Positions 40,801-53,718 of a DNA stretch of 64,000 nucleotides are shown here, in pieces. Under the pieces are notes generated by a model. It made no database searches. It was not told where the DNA came from and was given only the letters and a program-made list of their open reading frames with translations. Within the stretch, counting starts at the first letter, position 1. Every line of letters starts with the position of its first letter. This DNA is from Enoplosus armatus (taxonomy: Eukaryota > Chordata > Actinopteri > Centrarchiformes > Enoplosidae), in contig NC_092200.1 of NCBI RefSeq assembly GCF_043641665.1, forward strand, positions 18,261,026 through 18,325,025. Direction: 5' to 3'. A program made the translations under genes and the position numbers.

Positions 40801-41355
40801 AGTTGAAAAAAGTCCTTATGTATCTCCTCCTGGCCCTTTCTACAGCCCCTCAGTCCCCCCCACCCCCACCCCCGTCTGTCTGAAACAAGCCGTTTGAGAC
40901 AAACTGAACAACCTCCAAACACTTGAAGAGTAGTTCCTGAGCAGAGCGCTCCGATAACTTAGACAGACTGAGCGGGTGGATGAGCGTCCCTGTACTTGGT
41001 GGTCGATGCTGTGATTGGCGCAGATGACCTGCTAGGGGGCGTGGCTGAGTGCGGTGACTGTATAATTGACATCACAATCTTAGGGAAGTCACGACAGCTC
41101 ATCACAAGACGCAGTGTCTGAATACGGGCTGTGTTTCATTTCTCTGTGGACTGAGCGTTTTGATACTTTCACAGTATTTATACAGCACCCAGAGCTGCTT
41201 TATAATCAAACAAGACGTGGAGATCTCACTGTCTACAATATGGGACCTTTAAGAATTGGAACAAATTGTTTTTGGGCAGTCTGCCATTACTTAGACCTGT
41301 TTTCCACTTCGCTAAATACCATCTATCATCCAAATTTATGACCGCAAAAATGTGA

Positions 41356-41388
<33 letters not shown>

Positions 41389-43146
41389 TATTCAGCCTTC
41401 ACAGATGTTCACAAACCCCCATCGGATGCTCTGAGGTCAGTGAGACCGAGCTGGATGCCTTACTTCAGCGTCCTCTCCCTTGAACCACCTCATGTCAAAG
41501 TGTTGCGTGTCACATATTATCTGAGCACTGTGCTGCTCAATCACAGACCTCAGCGTGCGCGACCTTGCGTCTCATCTCTCTGGCGACTGGCAGGATAATC
41601 ACATTCAACTCTGATTCATTTCGCACTTGGATTGTCTCATGTAAGGCCCAGTTATAGATCACAGATAGCGTCAGGGTGACGGGGGGCGGCTTCCCACTTA
41701 CCAGATTTGAGCGTGGCTGGAGGAATCTGTTGAAGATTACTGCACTTGTGAGGACCTTTTGCCCGCTGATCCAAAATGATCGGTGTCTACAGAAGATGAT
41801 TTGCTCAATAATGTATTTACATGTTGCTACCGGCAACCAGCCTCATCTAAAGTGGGAATATGAAAAAGTAATGTTGATGCTGATGTCATCCATCCACCTC
41901 CTCCTGTCTCGAATCGCCGCACAGCAGCAACGACTCCGCGCAGTGCACCGACGTAGGACTGCCGCAACAAATCACATACGCAGCACCGGAGGAGGTCAGC
42001 AGAAAGGCCGTCTTTCCGTGCTAATATTAATACGGCTTTAGGCTAATTTCAAATATTGGCACGAGCTCACTGCAGTATTCTCAGCGAGCAGCATCTATAG
42101 ACTTGGGAGACTCAAGAAATGAACATCAATCGAAGAGAAGGCAGTAAGGAACAGTGCCTGATGGCGCTATTATGCAAACAAAAGTATCTACCAGTAAAAC
42201 TAAATGCATGAATAATACAGTTGTCATAGAACAAAAAAGTAAAATGAGTTGGACTCCCAACCGACTGCATCGAGGCCCCCCGGCACTCATGAAACAAAAC
42301 CTATGCCCCCTTGGCTACACAGCCAGTGTAGACAGTACCATGCCAACCCACCGCAAACGCATCCTCCTCGACACTGTGCATTGCGGGCCGTACTGTGAAG
42401 TGTTGCCATGTTGGGTACTGGTTAATAATTAAGTATGTTTTATTCATGCAGCGCCTTCCGAGGGCACGAGGTGTCTCTCAATGAAGAAAATGTAAGGAAG
42501 CATACATGAAATACAGACTTTAGAAGAGCAAGACACGGAATGGAATAGAAATGAATCAAAAATACACTAAAGTGTCGGGTTTTTTTTCTGGCAATCCAAG
42601 TGATCCATCTGTGATAAATGATCAGCTCTTCGACTTGAGTGTCTTCCTTCCTCATCCCCCGCCCAGAGCCTGGCTCTGCTCGAGGTTTTCGCCAAAAGTG
42701 CGGTCTAGAGGCCCCGAGGTAAACGTCCAGCTGTAATTTGGAGCTATATAAATGAAACTGAATTCAACTGAAACTCACATCTTCACTGACCCACCACCCT
42801 CTGGTCAGCAGTCTCAACATGCTTGAAAGTTTGAATCCACAGAGAACAGAGAGAGTGCGCCAGCAGATTTCCACCCCCCCCTGGTGATTCACTGTGGATT
42901 TATCCTTTAAGCACAATGCACACAAATCAAGCATTTCCAGAAAAACAAAACAAAAAAATAAGGCTCTGATTCTTCTTCTTCTTCTTCTTCTTCTTCTTCT
43001 GATTCTGTGATTTTCTGTGCCGGAGAGCGCGTTTTGCCCAAGTGCCCATGAGCGATGGAATGCGCAGGCTTTGGACCATCAGTGACTCCCCTTGCACGAT
43101 GGGGAGAGCAGATTGCCTCTGTTATCTAGGTCATTTAGCAAAGGCC

Positions 43147-43187
<41 letters not shown>

Positions 43188-45489
43188 AGCTTGGCGTTCA
43201 GTATATACATGCGGTTTGCACACACACACACACTGCAGCTCTGAGGAGATAATCATTACTCCTCTTCAAACTCTCATTGTCTCAGTCATTACAGCACTGC
43301 CTGGGCCAAACACCGCTATCCAGCGTTCCGATTTTATCGAAATGAGGCTGTAATTACCCCCATTCAAATGGCAATGTCACAGTAATGTGGAGACTCAGAA
43401 TTACTTATTTGAATATTTTGATCAGAATCTGCACGTTGTGGCGAGCATGAATCATTTGGCAGTTCCATTTTTTTTTTTTTTTTTTTGAACAACCTCGGTC
43501 TTATTATTTATTCCTGTTGGTCGGAGAGGCATACTTTTTTTTTGCTACGTGAACTAGCTGGAGACCCAGCCTGTTCTCTTGTGAGTAGCTGTGTTCAGCA
43601 GAGTTACCTTGTCTCTAAGATTTAATTTGTGGGTAAGACAACGTTGCGAATATAGGACCAATGGGAACACCAAAAGTCCCACGTTGTTAGACGTTTTACT
43701 TAAGACTCACTAGGTACATTTCAGACCCTTCTCTTTACGAACATTTCCATTTTGTGCATTAAAAAAAAGATTTTTTTTGAAATGCACATTGGGATTCATT
43801 CACTAATACGTGCGTACAAATGTTCTTACTTGCACAAAATAAGTGCGGATTCACGAAACGCGCGCCCCGGCCAATTTAGTTCTCACCACCCTGCCGATGT
43901 TAGTGAGTCAGAATCATTCTGGGCCACATGTTATGTCCCTTGAGATACGGACTGGTGGCTCAGGTAAAAATGAAATGGTTTGGACATTAAAGTTGATGCG
44001 AAAAAGAACAAAAAAAAAGAATAACAGAAGGAAACAGAAGGAAAGAGGTGGAGGACAAGGACCGCCTGATCTGGGCAGCCCAAGATGACGTCCAAAAGTG
44101 GGACATTTCCGTGAAGTGAGGGTGAAAGCGACGACGTCATTGTTGTCAATGAAAGCCTTTTTTAATGAATGCGGTTTTAATATGCTATGCATTTAGTTAA
44201 AAGGCGTGTTTTTACACAGAGTTTTTCTTTTCATTTCCTTCGTTTGTGCATACGCATTGGTCTGAGGCAGTTCTAAGTTTGTTGGCAGTACAGACAAATT
44301 CAGGTCAGGAAAATATGAATGAATCCCGGATTTGTGCGCGAAACAAGCCTCCACTCCGCCAGAAAGCCCAAGCACGAAGGATAAAAAAAGAGAGGTTTGA
44401 TTCCAGATGGAACCCCATGTCGCGCGCCACTTCCCTCTCTTTCAGCACAGGAGCTGATCAAAGCGCCGCAGGATTCACGTGGATCTGACGGAGACACGTG
44501 AAAAAAAAAAAAAAAAAAAAAAATCCCAAATGCTATATTTGGACCTCGTCTTAGCAATGAAGTGCCATGATGTATCAGAGCAACTGACGCTCACCTTATT
44601 ATCTCGTCGTGCCCCCTCGAATGTATTCGCTTCAAGGAAACGTTCAGATGCCTGAAAATTCAACGTGCAAGACGGATGAGATCTTCAGGACGTTTATCCG
44701 AGGTGTCAAAATGAACACTTTTTAACTTTGCTGCACGCATGCATTGGTGTATGGGAAAGCTGCTTATATGCAGTTACAATGATACAGTGTGATCAGTGTG
44801 ATCAGTCGGGGCTGGTCTTTCATAATGTTTGTTCCAGTGCCTCGCCGTGGATTATGCAACCTCTCCCATATCCCACAGTGAGATGTCTCACTCACCCGTT
44901 GATGTTTGCGTGGAATCTGATCATAATGCCTGTTTAGAGTCCGTTCTAGTTTCCTAGTAACAGCTTGTGTGGTATTGAAGCACAATAAATGCGTCGCCCG
45001 GAACATCGGACCCACTCTGGCTGGACCTCATGCCGTTTCAAATGAAAGGTTAATACCCGGCTAACCCCTAAGAGAGATAGGTGTCATAAAACTAAGTGAG
45101 AAGAGCCGAGAGTGGAGCATCTCTTTGGAATTCCCATTTAAATCAGCCTGATATATGAGCGGGTCCACCTCAGCAACACCACAGGACGCCGTTTGAACTT
45201 GGCAAGACGGAGAGATTGATGTCTGAAACAGCGCCGAGCTGCTCTGCCTCGTTGCCTTCACCAGTTTAATTTTTCATGTTGCACTCTCCATTTAGCTGAC
45301 AAGCCTCTGATATAGTGAGCATGCCCAACAGCTGCTAATGTCTGACATTAAATGGGAGATGTAGGTTGGAGCGGGCACCCAGCCGTGAAACGCCCGCAAA
45401 GGCTGTTAAGACAAATCAAGTTGACCTGAGGAGTCTCGGGTCAAATGAGGTCCAACGGAGAAACGTGAACCATAGTGTAGCGTACATGT

Positions 45490-45529
<40 letters not shown>

Positions 45530-45702
45530 GATGGCACTCCCTGACAATATAGAAATAAGAGCATGTGTGTGTGTGTGTGTGTTTCGGAGGGGTCAGCTCG
45601 CATAACATTAAGTATAAAATTGATAGTATGTGACAGCTCATGCGAGCCACAAAGACTCACAGGGAGAAATCCCCTTGACCCGGTGAAGGACAGGCATATA
45701 CA

Positions 45703-45770
<68 letters not shown>

Positions 45771-47045
45771 GCGGCCCGTGCAAACTTATAACAGCCGAGA
45801 GTAACATGAATCACGAGTGCAGAGCGGGGACATGAGATGTTGAGGGGCAGCGAGCTCAAAACTGGGTGCAGGGGGATACAGATGACCACATTGACCACAC
45901 AACCAAACCCAAATGTAACCTCCATTGGTGCACTCTACTCTTTACAGCCACCTGAAGGCAGCAGGCATCTGTTCGCAGATAACTGGCCCTAGAAACCTGC
46001 ATGTTTATGTGCACAGTTATTTTACAATTTCTACCGCAAATCAACAGGCGCCAGACCAATTCGCAAACGAGTCTGGAGCCTGCGCGAACTACCGCCCAGT
46101 TCGTCCAATCGGAAACGCTCCACGTCAGCGGCAGCCACGTTGGCGGTTTTACGAAAAAATGCCTCGACGGCGCTCCTCTGTGGGTCGCCGTATCCGACCT
46201 GTCCCATATTAGGCAGAAGGCTGCGACTGGTGGCAATCTGTCTGAACGGGACCAGACGTACCCGCCAGATCAAATACGGCATGAGCTCGCAGATTTGCAG
46301 CACGTCCCAGACAATGATAAGCTTTTCATCTGAGGAAAAACTCTCTCCTCAGGATTCCCAAACTGTCAGTGTGCGCCGTGACGGGGGGGGGGGCTGTGCT
46401 TGAAAGGGGATTTAAAAGGGCACAAGCGTGATCGGCCGCGATTGTCACAGCCTCTCTCAACGCACCCGACGATAACGCATGGTAATGTATTCTTTCTGAG
46501 CCTACCCCGTATCCAAGTGTGCCACGAGGTGCACCGGGAGAGCCTGGCCACCGTAATACCGATAGTATTGGTATAAGCGTTTGGCACACCTCCGAAGCAC
46601 TTCAGTGCAACCGGCACTCCACCCACTGATTCATGAAAACAGAGAGCTAAGCAGCTGGGTCCCTTTGAGCAGGATGCGTTGGTTACTTACTGGAGGAAAT
46701 GTAAACAGAGCACCTTAGTTCACCCGCAAACGGAGAGCATTAACATAAAACCTTGCAGAATCAAACCACTCTGCAGTGTAGCCATTTTTCCCTGCATGTG
46801 AAACCCCCCATGGTATTCTTAAGTCCTGAATAACCAAAAGAGATGGAAGAATAAATTAAGTGCAGAGAGAGAAATGGAAACATTTGATCTTGGCTTGGGA
46901 GAGATGGCGCACTCTAATAAAAAAAAAACAAAAAAAAACCCCAACAACACACAATTAGGCCCTTAGAGGCTGTCTGCTGCCTCAAAACAACAGATTAGTG
47001 ATTCGAGCCAAACATAGACAATGTTTCCTCTGGTCTATATTTGTC

Positions 47046-47076
<31 letters not shown>

Positions 47077-50000
47077 GCCCCTCCTTCCTCCTCCACCTTC
47101 TCCAAGGCCGATACCGTGGCACCAAAACGAGGCCCGATTGGATAGTAACGTGCACGTGTCACAAGAAGCGGCGTTGTCTGCTCGCGTTTGAGTGCGCTCT
47201 CACGAGGCCGCCTTGCTAGGAGGTGTCTTTGGTGTGCTTTGTATCTGGTGATAAGTCGTGCTGCGTCTGTTTTACAAAAGGCACTTACTCATATAGAAAT
47301 GATTTACGCCGTGAAAGAGTTGTAGGTAAATATTCTGCGGCGCATCTGCCGCTCCTCCTGCAGAGCTGCGGGCTGTTTTGTGGCATTTCAGCGCGCGAGA
47401 GGACCCGAGGCTCCTCCACCCCCCCACCCCCACACACACACACCCCACCCCGTCCTCCACAAATGTCACATGATTGGCCAAAGGTCTCAAAAGGTCGTGA
47501 CACTTCCCTGGTTTCGTTGCGTGATCTCAGTATGAACACATTTGCAAGGAAAAGGGCCGTTCCAACGTTGAAGAAAGACTACACAAGGAGGAGGGTTGCT
47601 TTTACGTGTCCATCCATGGGGGCACAAAGCTCAGGACTTGACACTGGAGGCCAGGTTTTGCGCAGTTTTAGTGGAAAAGCTTTTTTTCTGGCTTTTTCAA
47701 TCTCTCCCAAGGTTAACCAAGTGCTTCAAGTTCCCTACAGAACCATCAGATCACAATAATGTTGATGCTTGTAATTGACAGTGTCTTTACTTAGGATGAA
47801 CATTTTATTAATTTGTCAATCTGCTCCTCTGCTTTTTCAACCTTTTCTGACTTCGACCCTTCCAACTTCCACAACAACAGCACTTCTCATACACAACTTG
47901 CGCATCGAAGCGGAGACAAATCCGTCCTTATTTAGGATGAAAGTAACTATTTAAGCAGCAGGACTAACCCGTTTTTAAACTTTCTTCCCCAAAGCAACAA
48001 GGGAGCCCTTCAGCTGTCAGTGTTATTTTTGCCTCTCTTCGAGACAAACGTGGAGACTCAAACTGCCATTTCTCGCTTGAACTTGATTCGCGCAAATCAC
48101 ACATCCACATCCTGAGCAAAGTCTCGGCGTTCCAGCGACGCAGCTTTTGGAGTTTCATGAGCTATCTCCCCCTCTTCATTTCCCTCTCTCCTCCTCTCTC
48201 CACCTCGCCTCACTCACTTGTCATGTCTCTCTCCCCCTGGGTATCATACTCCGCCTCGACTTTCTGTCTTCTCCGCCGTTCCTCCCCCGTTTTCCATCTA
48301 TATATCTATCTATCTATTACTCTCCATCTGCTTCTTTCTCCTTATTTTTCTTTTTCATCCTGTAGCTCCAGTGGCAGATCTGCCAGCGCTTTTTTTTTTT
48401 TTTTTTTTTTTTTTTTCTAAATACAGGGAAGAGAAAATAGAAAGATGCCCTGAGGAGAGATTTACTGTATCAGCTCATATTTACACACAGTCACAGCTGT
48501 CTGGTGGCGTTTCACCACGGAGTTTTTAACAAAACATTAGGAGCGCAGGAAGCAAGGAAGAAAAAAAAATCGGAATATTTTTTAAAAGTCAAACTGAAGT
48601 AATGCAGATTTCCAGACTTTTGGGTGTGTTTGTCCTCGTAAACATCTCTGAGACGGGCAGCGTGAGTCGACACAACCACACATTTACACACTGCCACTGC
48701 CTCTATGAGCGAAACATCCCGCATTTCAGCCACTCCACCATTAAGCACTGTTCACCTGGTTTCATCGCAGGTTTTTGACACACAGCATTTACACTCATAC
48801 CCCAGTTTTTTCATAAAGCACAGGGAGCCTGATGTTTCAGGTACTGGAGAAGGTAAGGACATATCATGCAAAACTCCATGTATTGGGTATTGGGGCGTAT
48901 GGGGGGGGGGGGCCTCGATACCGCGGCTCCACCCGTCAATCACCGCTGCGCAGATTTATTTTTGTACAGTGGGAGGAAGTGGAAAGGCGTCGGCCATCTT
49001 TAGATACAGTCTGTGGGTTAAACTAAGGCCACTTAACAAAGTTTGATTTTTATATGCAGGAATTGTTTAAAGCTTATTCGATTTTTTTTTGGGGGGGGAC
49101 CTGCTGGAAACACAATATCTGAAATGCAAATGCAAACACAAAGGTTTTTGAAGGCATTTGAACAAACACAAAATGCTGTCATTATACTTGTGAGGATAGT
49201 CTCCGCCTTTTATTCCATTGCTTGCACAAAAAAAAAAAATATTGATTAGCAACTTAAAAGTAGCTCTAATAGAGAAATATTTATATAAAAAGATACCCAA
49301 AATCTGTATTTTGAGTATAAAATGTTGAGTCCTGGAGTGCAGGACTTTTACACATAAATCCATTACATTCACGCCGTTGCCAAAATGACTTCACACAATG
49401 CTGATTAAGCCAATCACCGCCAGATAAATCTCAGGTGAAAGCTTCGGGGTGGGCTACCGCCGTGGCTACAGCCAGAGCCATGTAGAGGAGGAGGGTCGAA
49501 GTGCTTGATCGTCACGTGATTCACTTCAGATCGTTCCAGGAAGCTGTTGGCGGCCAATTTGAATGCGTAAATATAATACATCCACGGCAAATACAGAGAG
49601 ACGGAACTGTGATGTTTGGTAATTAGTCAGAGGAAGGAGATGATGCAGCTCTCTCTCTCTCTCTCTCTCTCTACATGGCTCTGGGCTATGGAAAAACCTG
49701 CTTTAAAAGGTGCCTTCGGGGGTTTCTAGATAGAATCACGCCTCCGTGTGCATTGCTGCCAATCAAGTTAATACGGAGCCAATGAAGGCTACAACTGTTC
49801 TGATCTACTGTGAGTCCTGTTTTAGTTAAGAGCCTTGCTGCAGGGTTTTTGGAACACTTTTAGTTGAGCAGGTGCAGACTGGCTGAAGCAGGTGGAGAAG
49901 GTGTTAACAATAGTGCTGTGTTACATTAGCACGGAAGACTTTCTCAACAAAGGGCGGTCCTGCGTTTTGCAATGCTTCTTAACTGCAGGTTTTACGGGAA

Positions 50001-53000
50001 GCAGTTGTTTTACACGACCTAATCCCCGCAACCTCTCTCTCCTGGCAGATGTATGTGACGTGCACGGTGCAGGCGAAGGGCACCCGTCTGGCCAAGCCCG
50101 TGATGTCCCTCGGGCTGATGTGTCTGGCGTTCCTCACCGGTCTGAACCGCGTGGCGGAATACCGCAACCACTGGTCGGACGTCATCGCCGGCTTCATCAT
50201 CGGCACCGCCATCGCCACCTTCCTGGTGAGGCTCGCACCCACAAAAAGGTCATGTGTGGTCGCTTGTGTGTTTGTGTAGGACAGTGGTATCGAGGCATGT
50301 GGACACAGACAACATAAATTCTCAAACGGTGGCTTATTTTACCTCAAATCCCTCGATTTCCTGGTAGACAAGAAATAGACAAGGTAGACAATGATTCCAA
50401 AAAATGTAGCATTTTAAGTTGTTAATAGTATAATGTTGCATGGTGCATTTGAAAGGTTCTATGGAAGATTTAAAATCCCTAGATTAAAACAGATCAAACA
50501 AAGTATTAAAGTGAAACACAGTACACATGGTTATATGTTCTTCCTTCTAATGTGTCATAATTACATGACTCGTCAAAACGGCAATCACGTGGACGTTGGA
50601 TTTTTCCATGTCTCATTGAAGTCAACAGTCACAACAGTCGATCATTTGGACAAATACCAGCCCGATGGTGGCGCTAGAGGAAAAAGGCGGCGGATCCCCA
50701 AAGTCAGTAGGATTCATCGTCTGGGAATCACGAACGTCTCTGCAAACATTTTCTTCCAATCCAGCCGGTAGCAGTGGGGGATATTTTCACAGATGAAGTG
50801 GAAACTTTGACCTGCTAACGGCACCAGTGGAAAAGTTCAGACATCACCAAATGCATTAAGATTCATCGTCCGGGCACCACGGATGTCTGTACCGAATTTG
50901 ACGGCAATCCATCCAATAGTTGTTGAGATATTTCAGCCTGGAACAAAGTGGTGGACCAACCGACCGACCGACCACCACCGCCTACAAAAAAAAAAAAAAC
51001 CCTGCGTACTTCCACTCAGTTCTCTCAGCTTTCTTTGTTTTGGCCGGACAGTGACCTTCATGATGGTGAAATAGTATGTATTTAATATGAAAAACCTGCA
51101 TGAATGAAATGTATTGAAGTGAATGAAAACCGTATTTAAGTTAGAGAGAAGAAAGTAAGAGCGGCAGAGTGGTGCACACCAATTAGCGCTATGGAAATGT
51201 ACGTTATACCATGTACTTTGTACTTTGCCATTATGTAAATACTGGGTTTGATTTTCAGATTTTTTTGTACGGCATGCCACAATGAAAAACAATGTATTCG
51301 GTTATGAAACGCTGCACATGAAAACGTATATATCAAGGCTTGTCTTTCCCGCACAGCTGTGCTGAACACTATCATGAGCACACAGTGATGATGAGTGGGC
51401 CCCAGATACAGCATGTTTCCTAGCAGCAGCTGAAGAAGAACCCCCCCCTCCCCCCTCCCCCATCTTTTTTTTTTTCTCGTTCTCATCCTCTGTCTTCCTC
51501 TTGTGTTCGCCAGAGAAAGGCCGGGACGTGTCTTTTTGCTGGGACTCGAGGGCTTTGAGAGGCCTCGCTCAGCCTCTTCACACATAGCTCCATTACTGTT
51601 GGCCCTGATTAAAAACTACTCTGCCGTTAATGTTGTGCAAGAGATAGAACAAATACTAAGGCAACGCTGTTTCTCTTAACGCCAGGGACACTGACTGCCT
51701 CCTGTCCTCATCCTCCTTTCCTCTCCTCCTTTCCTCTCCTCTCCTCCTTTCCTCTCCTCTCCTCTTTTACTCTCCTCTCCTCTCCTCCTTTACACTCCTC
51801 TCCTCTCCTTGTTTCCTCTCATCTCCTCTCCTCCTTTATTCTCCTCTCATCTCCTTGTTTCCTCTCCTCTCCTCTTTTATTCTCCTCTCCTCTCCTTGTT
51901 TCCTCTCCTCTCCTCCTTTACACTCCTCTCCTCTCCTTGTTTCCTCTCATCTCCTCTCCTCCTTTATTCTCCTCTCATCTCCTTGTTTCCTCTCCTCTCC
52001 TCCTTTCCTCTCCTCTCCTCCTTTCCTCTCCTCTCCTCTTTTACTCTCCTCTCCTCCTTTACACTCCTCTCCTCTCCTCCTTTCCTCTCCTCCCCTCCTT
52101 TACTCTCCTCTCCTCTCCTCCTTTACTCTCCTCTCCTCCTTTACTCTCCTCTCCTCCTTTCCTCTCCTCTCCTCTCCTTGTTTCCTCTCCTCTCCTCTTT
52201 TACTCTCCTCTCCTCTCCTCCTTTCCTCTCCTCTCCTCTCCTCCTTTCCTCTCCTCTCCTCCTTTACTCTCCTCTCCTCTCCTCGTTTCCCCTCCTCTCC
52301 TCTTTTACTCTCCTCTCCTCTCCTCCTTTACACTCCTCTCCTCTCCTTGTTTCCTCTCATCTCCTCTCCTCCTTTATTCTCCTCTCATCTCCTTGTTTCC
52401 TCTCCTCTCCTTGTTTCCTCTCCTCTCCTCCTTTTATTCTCCTCTCATCTCCTTGTTTCCCCTCCTCTCCTCTCCTTGTTTCCTCTCCTCTCCTCCTTTT
52501 ATTCTCCTCTCCTCTCCTTGTTTCCTCTCCTCCTTTATTCTCCTCACCTCTCCTTGTTTCCTCTCCTCTCCTCCTTTTATTCTCCTCTCCTCTCCTTGTT
52601 TCCTCTCCTCCTTTATTCTCCTCACCTCTCCTTGTTTCCTCTCCTCTCCTCCTTTTATTCTCCTCTCATCTCTTTGTTTCCTCTCCTCTCCTTTTCTCTT
52701 TAACCCGCCCCCGCCCCTCCCCTCCCTCCGCTCCACTGATGGAGGGAGGGGCTTCATCAGTTCTCTCATCAGTTAAGTGACACAGAAGCCACACAGCCTA
52801 TCAGAGGACATGTTCCCTGATCAGCTAGCCAGACGTGAAAGGAACATTTCAGTCTGGAGTGTAGCTGCGTTTGTGTCGCCCGGGGCAGAGCTCTGGTCTA
52901 GATCTGGGCCTGGTGAGCCCCGTATGTAAGCCGAGGGACCGTTTTCCTATAGTTAAGTTACCAGAATTACATTTTTGTGTTCACTTCCTGCTAGGTAAAG

Positions 53001-53487
53001 TGTCGGGGCAAAACACAGGAATAGAAACCTGATTGGCCCGTTTGTGGTTAATGACTTTTGTCAAGTTTGCTTGCGAACCTCATGACCCTCCATACGAAAG
53101 TGCCCCCGGTTGCATCGCTCTATAGGATATAATGGACCGCTGAGGACTGGCCACCGCTCCAGCCCTCAGAGTTTCTGTGTATCTCTTCTCTTCTCAGCCA
53201 ACTTGAAATTGGTTATTTCATTTTGCACCTCAAAGCTACGTTTTGCTCCTTATTAGAGGAGCTCATGCAACACCCACATCCATCATAGCATACAGTAGTA
53301 CCCCCCAGGGAAAGTCAGCGCACGCATATGTGACCTACATACTTGGGTTACTCGCTTAATCCAACCAACCAGGCCTCAGGAATCTCTTATCAGTTCTTCA
53401 AATACAGTTACACACACATCTCTGTCCTTTGCTGGGAGACTTCTGTGTGTTGTGTGTAGGTCCATTTTCACGTGTGAATCAAATTTG

Positions 53488-53538
<51 letters not shown>

Positions 53539-53681
53539 TGTAGGTGGTGTGTGTGGTCCATAACTTCAAAGGCAAGTTACTGCTGAGCGAGGAGTCACCG
53601 GCGGAGCAGCGACCCAACGCAGCCATGCTGAACATGGGCCGAATGGAGAGTCCTCTGGAGAAGTATATTGCCTCACAGGTT

Positions 53682-53718
<37 letters not shown>

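Larger units (their letters stand above)
38378..50048 (+). other. Intron 3 (11.7 kb)
   Basis: Holds repeat A2 (40325-40665), inverse repeat B2 (40850-41258), AT run (41358-41382), TTC and GT runs near 43000, opposed GT/CA runs (45491-45768), poly-A (44502-44523), poly-T (48391-48417), repeat C2 (49440-49630). GC-rich 45930-46340 has short open frames on both strands but no family I recognise. Confidence 0.7.
50226..53543 (+). other. Intron 4 (3.3 kb)
   Basis: Mostly repeat A3 (50640-50985), the pyrimidine minisatellite (51706-52699) and the TG run ending at the exon 5 acceptor. Confidence 0.8.

Noticed and set aside
45406..45925. Minus-strand CVCVCV and HTHTHT ORFs
   Set aside because: Produced by the GT and CA microsatellites.
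46001..46626. Several short ORFs on both strands in a GC-rich stretch
   Set aside because: No recognisable domain, no splice context, and mutually overlapping frames. I considered a transposase fragment but found no motif.
47223..47759. 178-codon plus-strand ORF
   Set aside because: Contains a proline/histidine run from a C/A-rich tract; no domain or splice phase that fits the gene.
51809..52780. Three overlapping ORFs of about 280-323 codons (Leu/Ser/Pro-rich)
   Set aside because: They lie wholly in the CT minisatellite. C/T-only sequence cannot encode stops on this strand, so openness carries no information.
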